Origin: Crocodylus rhombifer
Taxonomy: Eukaryota; Chordata; Crocodylia; Crocodylidae
Reading direction: 5' to 3'
NCBI GenBank assembly: GCA_038503035.1
Contig: JAVSML010024253.1
Span: forward strand, 1-64,000
DNA: 64,000 nucleotides
The notes under the pieces: generated by a model
What the model was told of the DNA's origin: nothing
Seen by the model: only the letters and a program-made list of their open reading frames with translations
Databases searched by the model: none
Made by a program: the position numbers and the translations under genes
Shown: positions 58,901 through 64,000 of the stretch, piece after piece
How the letters are laid out: each line of letters begins with the position of its first letter
How positions within the stretch are numbered: position 1 is the first letter of the stretch

Positions 58901-61900
58901 GTCCTCCTACAAGCACTGTGTGCAATCTAGTATCCTGAGTCACATATTTGTAGTATGTCAGATGTCCCTGCAGTCTAGGCAACATCTCATTCTTGGGTAA
59001 GACCAGCAGTAGTTACAAGCATCTAGAATAGACTGAATTCCCTCTTGGCATAAGTAATCAGTTGCTATACTTGAACAAATAATTAGGGGTGTGCCAATAT
59101 CAGTTGGCTCTCGGATTGGCACCAATAAAAAAAAGGAGAAATGACATTAGCGGCTATTGGCTTTTTTCATCGTTGTAGCTGATAATTATGGCAGCGTGCC
59201 TGGAGCACCCTGGTGAGTACAGCCCAGTTCCTGCATCTCACTGCCAGCCCAAGCCCATAGCAGACTACAGGTCCGCCGAGCAGCAGGAGGGGGAGGGGGT
59301 GCCAGGGAGTGGTCGCAGGACACTGTGCTCAGCAACAAAGGACCATTACTGGCTCCTGCTGCCACTGCCATAGGCCCCTGCTGCTCACACGGGATTGCCG
59401 AGTAACAGGACTGGCATGGAGACACTGGGCTGCATGCAGGCAGGGTAACACGAGAGACAATCTGCTCCATCAGGTGCCTTTGCAAAAGCGGCTTCGCCCT
59501 AGAGGCCACAGGACCTCAGCTGCACGGGGCTCACCAACACTGAGGCAGCAGTGTGCTCTGGGACTCCAAACACTGCCCGCTGCATACTCTGGGGCTCCGA
59601 ACGCAGCTGCAGGTAGGAGCCACATGTGAGAGGGAGATATGTGTAGGAATAAGGAGGTCACCACCTTCCTCATCAAGGGCTGAAGCAGGCAGGAAGTGTG
59701 TGTTTTGCATTTCTAACACACACAGAGACACAAACAGAAAAAAGGTTTATGTCAGTAGTTACTAAATATTGGTTAACGGATCGGCATCAGCAATTAATGT
59801 TAACCATCGACTACCGGTATCAGCCAAGAAAATCTTTATTGGTGTACCCCACAAATAACTGCTCTGCTGAATTTGATCTGAGTGCGGCTTCCTGGTTGAT
59901 GTTGGGACCATCTTTGAATCAGTCAGTTTTTAAGGTAAAGAAATGCCTGGACTGTTTCTTCTGAGGTGAGCTGCATTGATACCATACATTTTGTTAAGAT
60001 CATGTGGGCTGACAGACTCTGAGACATAGTACAAGATAAGGGCAATGAGGGTTGAACTACAAAACTGATACTTTCCATAGTTTAGAAGGCAGCTACGTGG
60101 AAATGGACATCTTGTTTAGAGAAAGCAGCTTATAGTCTCTGTGACTGAAGGAAAAAATAAAAGAAACTAGGAAAACTATAAATAATTTTTCTTAAGAGCA
60201 TTCAGTTTCCTTAAAATCAAAGATAGGCCTCAGATCCTCACTTCTTTTGGGCATAAGGAAGTAATAGAAGTCACTCCTTTCTCTATGCTGTAGGGGAACT
60301 TTCTCCACAGCATTAAGATAAAACACAGATTGCACTTCTTGGAACAATGTAGTCTAATAAGATAAGTCCCTGAATAAAGGTGGGTAAGGTAGGCTGTGGC
60401 AGCACGGGGATGAAACTGAAGGCCTAGAATGCACTGGTCTTTAGCAATTAAGTTCCGGGGAGTTAGTAAGCAAGGTAAACTGCTCCCATACAGACACGAT
60501 GAAATAGAAAGAGCCCCAAGGGGTAGTCTGAAGCAACTTGGGGAGCTCCAATTCATAGAATGTGTAGTACAAAGGATCTCAGGAATGTTGGGTGGCTCCA
60601 TCACTTATGTCGAGAGGGTCAGCATGTTTCCACTAGTTGTGCATAGAATCATAGGCGGTATTTTAATTAGAGCGGCTGCAAGAGCCACTCTAATTAAAGT
60701 GCCTGCAGCATCTCATGTATTCAGCATCCTGCGCTTTAAAACGGCATTGGGAGCACTTTAACTAAAGCTCTTTCAATGCAAGAGATGTGGATTCTCACAT
60801 GAGACGCAGAGTAATCAAGTCTGCTCTGATGCACTGTAATTACAGCGCATCAGAGCAGCGCCCCCATACTGTCATTACAGCACATTGCAGCAGCGGCTCT
60901 GCACATCCACACACACCCATAGGATTGAAGGGGATTTGAGTCTCACCTGATCCAACCCTACTGTAATGTAGGAATGCTACTCCATCATCCCTATCATCAA
61001 AACTTATCCAGCCTGTGAGATGCTACAATCAATGGCTCAATGCCCAACTGGGAAGAGAGATCAAGCTGGGCTCCCTAGGTGCTGCCATGGGTCCAGTAGA
61101 GCTCAGTATCTCCATTTGTGGATTGGAGGAGAGAACTGAGGGTATAAACAAAATGTATACTTGGAGCAGTTTTGAAAGAGGTTTTACTGAATTTGCTCCA
61201 TCCAAAAGTAAAGTTTGGCCCATTTATAGCTCAATAGTATGAAAACAGGCTTATACACACGTGACAGTTGCAATATTACATGAAAAGAACTTGGAGGTTA
61301 TAGAGGACTATAGGCTGAATATGAGCTAACGCTATGATCTTGCCGAAAAAAATAGACAATAGCATATTTTGCTGTATTAATAGGACTGTTCCCTGATAGT
61401 CAAGGGATGAGATTTTTCCCCTTTATTTAGCATTACCTGGAGTGCTGTGTCTAGGTTTGGGCACTTCACTTCAAGGAAGACATGAACAAAAATTAGGAAG
61501 AGTCTAGTAGACAGTGATAACAATTATTAGAGATCTGGGAAACCTAACTTATGAGGAAAGGTTCAAAAACTGAAATTATTTAGACTGTGGAATAGAGAAG
61601 GCTGAGCGGGGGGGTTTGATAACCATCTAAGTACCTGAGAGGTGAGATAGGATAACAACAGACTATTCTCAGGGGTTACAGGGGACAGAATAAGCTATAA
61701 GTCTGCAAGAAGGGAGATTTAGGTTTGGTATTAGGAAGATCTTTTTAACTATGAAAGTACTTAAGTATTGGAACCAATTACCTAGAGGTTGTGGAAACTC
61801 CATCATTGGAAGTTTTTAACTACAGGCTAGACCAGGGTGGGCCAAGTCTGGCCTATGGGCCAGATCGGACCTGGGGTGGACTCCATTTCCCAGCAGTCCC

Positions 61901-62988
61901 TACCCCCGTCATTGCAGCTGGTTTCCATAGAGACTCCAGCAGCCGCAGGGCCTTGACAGCACAGGGCTAGGGTTTCCACAGACTGGCCCCAACAGTGCTG
62001 GCAGGGTGTGTGGCTGGGTGGGGTGCTGCTCTGGGGCTGGGATATTGTGACCGTGACAGCGTGCTCCACAGCTGGAGCAGCAGAGAGATCCGTTACCCAG
62101 ACACCTCAGGCAGGGTTGTACAGGCAGAGGATTGTGGCTCTGCCCTGGCTCCGGACCATGCTGTCATCACTGCAAGATCCCAGCCCCGACCCCAGAGCAC
62201 ACTCCACCCAGCCACGTGCCCTGCCAGCGCTGCTGGGGCAGGTCTCCATGAAAACCCTGGCCCTGTGCTGTCACAGTTCTGTTGTTGGGCTCTTTATGGA
62301 AAGTGGCCACAGCAACATGGGCAGGGGCTGCTGGGAAATGGAATCTAGCCACTGGCTGGTTCCACCATTTTGCCCACCCCGGGTTAGACAAACATGTGTC
62401 TGGAATGATTTAGACAAGGTATTTCTGTCCTGATCAAGGGATTGGGACTAGATTAATTTGAAGCCCCTTCCACTCCTATTTTTGAATTATCATATATACA
62501 TAACACATAATACTGTTATGTGTATGTGGGCACACACAGTATCAATCACAAATTTATTAATTTTAATTTGAAAATGCTAATTTGAAATTCATTAGATTTT
62601 ATAGGATTCTTAATATTGATGGAAATGCCAAATGAAGTTGCTTAACAACTAACTTGGTGCAAACGTTAAACAAGTAACAGATAAACATTCAGGTTTATGT
62701 AGAAAGTTTCATGGTGAATATGCATTAGCAGTACTTAAAGTGATAGTCACTCTTACTGAAAATTTCATAATCTGACCTCTTGTAAGAGTTATTCTGTCCA
62801 CAAGAAGTGTTTTCTGCGCTACATGTAAATGTCAAAGTCATACAGCTTTTTTCCCCCACTGGTGCATACCTTGATAAACTGAGGTGTAGCTAACCTTACT
62901 GTAGCTACAAAGCAAACTTTGTCTTCATATGAAGGCCTATGGGACCGCTGAATAGTTCCTTCATAACCATTGTGTGCTGAGTTAGGCA
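35476..62988 (-). CDS. CLOCK: CLOCK gene, coding span in window (13 exons, 3' part of gene)
   Basis: CLOCK is the bHLH-PAS transcription factor that pairs with BMAL1 on E-boxes and drives the vertebrate circadian loop in the nucleus. Exons 5' to 3': 62870-62988, 55870-55952, 55571-55677, 54468-54615, 54214-54289, 53488-53629, 51507-51607, 50396-50485, 47971-48129, 42557-42763, 41231-41439, 40570-40831, 35476-35676. All introns are GT-AG. Phases join throughout and give about 633 residues up to the stop, against 846 in human. Content in order: the linker before PAS-B, PAS-B and the C-terminal PAS motif, a Ser-rich regulatory segment, the exon-19-type coiled region, and a Gln-rich transactivation tail. 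The bHLH and PAS-A exons lie beyond 64000. No disabling change was seen. Identity is near certain from continuous match to vertebrate CLOCK. Confidence 0.97.
35533..35568 (-). repeat. CLOCK C-terminal polyglutamine microsatellite
   Basis: Twelve codons reading [12 protein letters not shown], with mixed CAG and CAA codons. This is the same position as the variable ClkpolyQ tract of birds. Confidence 0.9.
35960..36240 (+). mobile_element. DNA-transposon fragment related to the 61.8-kb element
   Basis: Shares ordered blocks with 62100-62375: GCTGGGGCTGGTCTCTATGA, AAAACCCTGGCCCCAT and GGGAATGGAAT. Its ends are lost. A second unrelated GC-rich repeat follows to about 36510. Confidence 0.55.
37815..38663 (+). 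pseudogene. CR1 LINE fragment, older subfamily
   Basis: Plus-sense 3' part of CR1 ORF2 with broken frames. Recognisable pieces are [34 protein letters not shown] and [20 protein letters not shown]. It ends in the CR1-type tail TTCTATGATTCTG at 38650-38662. The reading frame shifts several times. Confidence 0.85.
39851..40190. mobile_element. MITE with perfect 12-bp inverted ends
   Basis: Starts CAGAGGTCAGCA and ends TGCTGACCTCTG, exact inverses. Flanking 8-mers CCTTAGAC and ATTTAGAG agree at five positions, weakly supporting a hAT-type duplication. Confidence 0.7.
40570..40831 (-). CDS. CLOCK: CLOCK exon with dispersed polyglutamine
   Basis: Reads [20 protein letters not shown], then [20 protein letters not shown], then a Gln-rich stretch of about 40 residues broken by His, Glu, Ala and Ser. 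Ends HPQQFLQ before GTAATG in phase 0. The Gln codons are mixed CAG/CAA. Confidence 0.96.
41231..41439 (-). CDS. CLOCK: CLOCK exon, Gln/Ser-rich segment
   Basis: Starts [20 protein letters not shown], continues through [20 protein letters not shown] and ends TTFTQDRQI before GTAACA in phase 2. Confidence 0.95.
41649..41671. repeat. Poly-T simple repeat
   Basis: An uninterrupted T run after a CT repeat, in a CLOCK intron. It would be an A run in the transcript, so it is not a splice pyrimidine tract. Confidence 0.9.
42557..42763 (-). CDS. CLOCK: CLOCK exon, Gln/Asn-rich transactivation segment
   Basis: 69 codons in phase 0-0, starting [20 protein letters not shown] and including [20 protein letters not shown] and [14 protein letters not shown]. 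The internal ATG is not a start. The exon follows TTAAAG. Confidence 0.95.
42934..43202 (+). mobile_element. PIF/Harbinger-like MITE, copy 1
   Basis: Starts GGGCATTTTTACATGTGC and ends GCACATCTACAGGCACCC. It is flanked on both sides by TAA (42931-42933 and 43203-43205), the 3-bp target typical of PIF/Harbinger. The interior has an inverted pair around CATTTTGAAGTGCAGG. Confidence 0.7.
43836..45420 (-). pseudogene. Younger CR1 LINE inserted in the old one
   Basis: Antisense ORF2 in several frames. RT phrases are [34 protein letters not shown] in place of the catalytic FADD, and [20 protein letters not shown]. The tail near 43850 reads TAGGGTCAGAAAGGACCTGA in plus sense. It is 5'-truncated near 45420, has at least three frameshifts, and is inactive. 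Confidence 0.85.
45654..45870. mobile_element. hAT-like MITE (TTTCCAAACTTT type)
   Basis: Starts CAGAGGTTTCCAAACTTTTT and ends ACAGTCTGGGAACCCCTG, an inverted pair. Flanking GTATACTG and GTCTACTA agree at six of eight positions. Confidence 0.65.
46096..46743 (+). mobile_element. hAT-like transposon, family A copy 4, left end lost
   Basis: The right terminal block (TTTCTTTATATCGGGACCAA and on to CTGGTGCACCTCCA) matches copy 1. The GC-rich arms form an internal inverted repeat. The left TIR is missing, so no duplication can be read. Confidence 0.75.
47252..47567 (-). mobile_element. PIF/Harbinger-like MITE, copy 2 (reversed)
   Basis: Ends GCACATGTAAAAATGCCC followed by TTA (47568-47570), the exact reverse of the left end of the 42934 copy over 18 bases. 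The left end is diverged (CTGCCTGTACAAGAG). A relative with similar ends may lie at about 46820-47015. Confidence 0.6.
47971..48129 (-). CDS. CLOCK: CLOCK exon 19 counterpart
   Basis: 53 codons in phase 0-0, reading [20 protein letters not shown] and then [20 protein letters not shown]. It is predicted as a coiled coil. The mouse exon that is skipped in the dominant-negative Clock delta-19 allele removes 51 residues covering this region. It is needed for full transactivation and for CIPC binding. Donor GTGGGT. Confidence 0.95.
48130..50395 (-). other. CLOCK intron
   Basis: Contains a palindromic MITE (48523-48741) and an ancient CR1 endonuclease-region remnant (about 48840-49720, antisense, no intact frame). 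The rest is unassigned. Confidence 0.7.
48523..48741. mobile_element. Palindromic hAT-like MITE
   Basis: An exact 8-bp duplication CAGATAAG flanks it (48515-48522 and 48742-48749). Ends CAGGGATCCTGGTTTTCTCT and AGAAAAAACCAGGATCTCTA are inverted. Nearly the whole 219 bases form one imperfect hairpin around about 48625. Confidence 0.85.
50396..50485 (-). CDS. CLOCK: CLOCK 30-codon exon (exon 18 counterpart)
   Basis: Exactly 30 codons starting and ending in phase 0: [20 protein letters not shown] then [10 protein letters not shown]. The matching exon in mammals is also 30 codons, and transcripts without it are known, so the exon can be skipped without frame loss. Confidence 0.93.
50621..50834 (+). 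mobile_element. Retroposed SINE-like repeat with 12-bp TSD
   Basis: Flanked by AGGACATTTATA at 50609-50620 and 50835-50846, an exact 12-bp direct repeat. That length fits target-primed retroposition rather than a hAT insertion. The interior has AAAAGCTTGCTAAGAAAT, AGTTGGTCTAGTAAAATA and CTAACGTGGCTACAACCTAC. Confidence 0.75.
51507..51607 (-). CDS. CLOCK: CLOCK exon, Thr/Pro-rich linker
   Basis: Completes a split Ser codon, then reads [20 protein letters not shown] and [13 protein letters not shown]. Less conserved than the PAS exons but the TSTPPRQ and QRRSS motifs are kept. Ends in phase 0. Confidence 0.94.
51825..53285 (+). mobile_element. hAT-like transposon, family A copy 5, with insertion
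   Basis: A perfect 8-bp duplication ATAAAAAT flanks it (51817-51824 and 53286-53293). The left end TAAGAGTGTACTGATAAAG and the right TAGAGGTGCACCAATATAT (read inward) fit the family. GC-rich arms at 51945-52080 and 52190-52345 are inverted. The right arm is split by the element at 52337-53079. Confidence 0.85.
52337..53079. mobile_element. Fold-back DNA transposon inside copy 5
   Basis: A perfect 8-bp duplication CTGCTCTC flanks it (52329-52336 and 53080-53087). Ends TAGGCCTGTACAAA and, read inward, TAGGGGTGTGCAAAA. Inside, a block near 52508-52545 (AGCTTTAAATGTTTTTTCTA) recurs inverted near 52880-52920. The centre is very GC-rich with a G run at 52788-52798. Confidence 0.85.
53488..53629 (-). 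CDS. CLOCK: CLOCK exon, serine-rich regulatory segment
   Basis: Reads [20 protein letters not shown], then the cluster [16 protein letters not shown]. In mammals the matching Ser cluster is phosphorylated and tied to CLOCK turnover, so the same role is inferred here. Donor GTAAGC, phase 1. Confidence 0.96.
54214..54289 (-). CDS. CLOCK: CLOCK exon after PAS-B
   Basis: 25 whole codons: [20 protein letters not shown] then ITADK. A basic, charged helix-like segment linking PAS-B to the C-terminal half. Donor GTGAGC, phase 0. Confidence 0.95.
54468..54615 (-). CDS. CLOCK: CLOCK exon, PAS-B end and PAC motif
   Basis: Reads [20 protein letters not shown], then the strand residues [20 protein letters not shown]. 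It covers the second half of PAS-B and the C-terminal PAS-associated motif. The donor is GTAATA, phase 2. Confidence 0.97.
55571..55677 (-). CDS. CLOCK: CLOCK exon, PAS-B core
   Basis: Reads [20 protein letters not shown] and then [15 protein letters not shown], the PAS-B fold centre and among the most conserved CLOCK sequence. Donor GTAAGT. Ends in phase 1. Confidence 0.97.
55870..55952 (-). CDS. CLOCK: CLOCK exon, start of PAS-B
   Basis: Reads [20 protein letters not shown] and on to FLFLDH, the beginning of PAS-B. The acceptor is a pure T tract ending AAG. The donor is GTGCTA, poor after the GT. Ends in phase 2. Confidence 0.94.
56417..56434. repeat. (CA)n microsatellite
   Basis: A short perfect CA run of about nine units within an intron. 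Confidence 0.85.
57000..60640 (-). mobile_element. Decayed retroelement, probably DIRS- or gypsy-related
   Basis: Minus-strand reverse transcriptase traces read in order. Near 60300-60200 they give an AVEKVP motif, then [10 protein letters not shown] and LRPIFDF, the fingers/palm entry of this RT class. About 300 bases on, a degraded Leu-Tyr-(Asp-Asp position) box appears near 59930. Further 3', an IDLFATK phrase lies near 58410. Many stops and frameshifts occur. A hAT element (59083-59850) interrupts it. Terminal structures could not be defined, so the limits and class are tentative. Confidence 0.5.
59083..59850 (-). mobile_element. hAT-like transposon, family A copy 6 (reversed)
   Basis: A perfect 8-bp duplication ACAAATAA flanks it (59075-59082 and 59851-59858). 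The left end is TTAGGGGTGTGCCAATATC. The right, read inward, is GGGGTACACCAATAAAGATT. The terminal block order is reversed relative to copies 1, 3 and 5. Confidence 0.85.
60641..61010 (-). mobile_element. Old CR1 3' end interrupted by a MITE
   Basis: CR1 tail text (CATAGAATCATAGG) stops at 60656 and resumes at about 60913 (CATAGGATTGAAGGGGATTT). The inserted block shares CATCTCATGTATTCAGCATC and AATCAAGTCTGCTC with the Harbinger-like MITE at 42934. The repeated CATAGG at both joints may be its target duplication. Confidence 0.6.
61255..62490 (+). mobile_element. Old CR1 fragment, split by a DNA transposon
   Basis: Plus-sense CR1 3' region at about 61255-61832, resuming at 62390 (TGATTTAGACAAGG, then the GGGACTAGATTAATTTGA tail). 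Frames are broken, and the two parts join exactly at the inserted element. Confidence 0.7.
61833..62381. mobile_element. hAT-like transposon, family D
   Basis: Flanked by GGCTAGAC (61825-61832) and GGTTAGAC (62382-62389), one mismatch. Ends CAGGGTGGGCCAAGTCTGG and, read inward, CGGGGTGGGCAAAATGG are inverted. A related fragment lies at 35960-36240. Confidence 0.8.
62870..62988 (-). CDS. CLOCK: CLOCK exon preceding PAS-B
   Basis: The acceptor is TTTTCCTGCAG and the donor GTATGC. It completes a split codon, then reads [20 protein letters not shown], then [19 protein letters not shown], the stretch linking PAS-A to PAS-B. Ends in phase 0. It is the most 5' CLOCK exon in the window. Confidence 0.95.
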
Positions 62989-64000
62989 CTGCAGGAAAAT
63001 GGAATAGGAAAGATCAGCATCATTAGCTACAAAAATATGTGGCAGCATATAGTCAAAGTGACAGAGCAGAAGTCCCAACAACAGTTAAATCTCAATGCAT
63101 CTATTGTAAGGTACTATATGGTTTACCTTGAATTATAAATAAAGCTGTGCTAAAAACATATTCATGCCATATAATTTAATACTATGTGGCATGTTACCGA
63201 AACCAGCAAGAAGCTTCTTCAAACTAAAACTGGAGTTCAAAAAATTAAATAATAGATAATGGATGTCTTTAACAAACCAGTGAAAGCCGCAGTGTTCTTA
63301 CTAGTAATCTTCTTAAATGGGTAGCTTATTTTAAAACTTTCAAAATACTTTTATATTTCTGAATGTTGATAAGCCCCAGTAAAGTCCTGAAGTAAAATCA
63401 TTCCAGCCCTTCTCTTGTACCATTACCAAGCCTTCTTATCAAGGCATTGATCACACTGAGATGATACTATCCATTTTATTAATGGAACAGCTCAGGGTCC
63501 CACTGATCCTTCTACATGGGGAAAAATACGGGTATCTAGTGCAGAATAAACATCTCTTTATGGCTGGTTACACCTCCACTTCCTATACCAAACTTTTCTG
63601 AAACCAGCAGGTAACACAATATATCCTAATCCTATAATTGAATATTTTTTGTTAAATGTCATGTAGAATTTGCAAGTTTATCCAAAACAGGATTTTTCTA
63701 ATGCAGAATACATTTACTTACAAAATATATAGCAGCTCTGGTAGTCCCCTCTCCTGCTCAACTTTTCATATTCTGCAGGACAAATACTGCATCTAAGGAA
63801 TAAATTCTCCTACTCTCTTGATACCATGCAAAAAAAAATACAGGCCCATTTACCAGATACTATTTTTGGCTTTGGTTTTGCTGTGTTTCTGTTATCAAAC
63901 TTTTAAGAACCTACTCCTCTGGCCTGACCTGTACAGAGGACAGTTTTTAATTAAAGCATGGCATTGTGAGTAAGGAGATCTATGTTTCAATTCTCAACTC
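62989..64000 (-). other. CLOCK intron, partial, to window end
   Basis: AT-rich unique sequence upstream of the first visible CLOCK exon. I looked for the preceding PAS-A/linker exon on the minus strand and did not find it, so it lies beyond 64000. Confidence 0.7.

Larger units (their letters stand above)
55953..62869 (-). other. Large CLOCK intron before PAS-B
   Basis: 6.9 kb. It holds a CA repeat, a decayed retroelement (about 57000-60640) split by a hAT element, a MITE in an old CR1 end, and an old CR1 split by another DNA transposon. No exon recognised between 55953 and 62869. Confidence 0.75.

Noticed and set aside
1..64000. CRISPR arrays, operons, tRNA or rRNA genes
   Set aside because: The window is intron-containing vertebrate DNA. 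No regularly spaced repeats, operon-like gene packing or tRNA/rRNA sequence was recognised by reading. A tRNA and Rfam scan would be the decisive check.

Overview
This is a vertebrate genomic window, most likely from a crocodilian (a turtle is the main alternative). The coding sequence is interrupted by GT-AG introns. Interspersed repeats are dominated by CR1 LINEs and short hAT-like DNA transposons with 8-bp target-site duplications (TSDs), and no mammalian L1 or Alu is seen. The species call is inference from repeat content and protein similarity.

Two known genes lie tail to tail. TMEM165 (+ strand, about 1-14.8 kb) is a Golgi cation/Mn2+ transporter of the GDT1/UPF0016 family. The window opens inside its GC-rich first exon and holds the rest of the gene: six coding segments ending at a stop at 13865-13867. 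CLOCK (- strand, about 29.8-64 kb) is the bHLH-PAS circadian activator. Thirteen coding exons are present, from the segment just before PAS-B (62870-62988) to the stop codon (35476-35478), giving about 633 in-frame residues. The bHLH and PAS-A exons lie beyond 64000. All exon phases join without a break in both genes. The same tail-to-tail TMEM165-CLOCK order is known from human chromosome 4q12, so this is a conserved synteny block.

Layout: 1-14.8 kb TMEM165 with an ancient CR1 and a hAT MITE in its introns; 14.8-29.8 kb intergenic, largely nested repeats (CR1 at 17.1-17.8 kb, hAT-like elements at 19.3, 23.4 and 24.95-28.6 kb, the last split by a long CR1 copy); 29.8-35.5 kb probable long CLOCK 3' UTR with a MITE in it; 35.5-63 kb CLOCK exons separated by repeat-rich introns (nested CR1s at 43.4-46.1 kb, hAT inside hAT at 51.8-53.3 kb, a decayed retroelement with reverse transcriptase motifs at about 57-60.6 kb).

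I found no undescribed gene system. The most informative material is the repeat stratigraphy: at least ten DNA transposons with readable TSDs, several nested, plus a possible CR1 5' inversion. In CLOCK, three consecutive frame-preserving exons (including the counterpart of mouse exon 19) and an interrupted C-terminal polyglutamine tract are notable.
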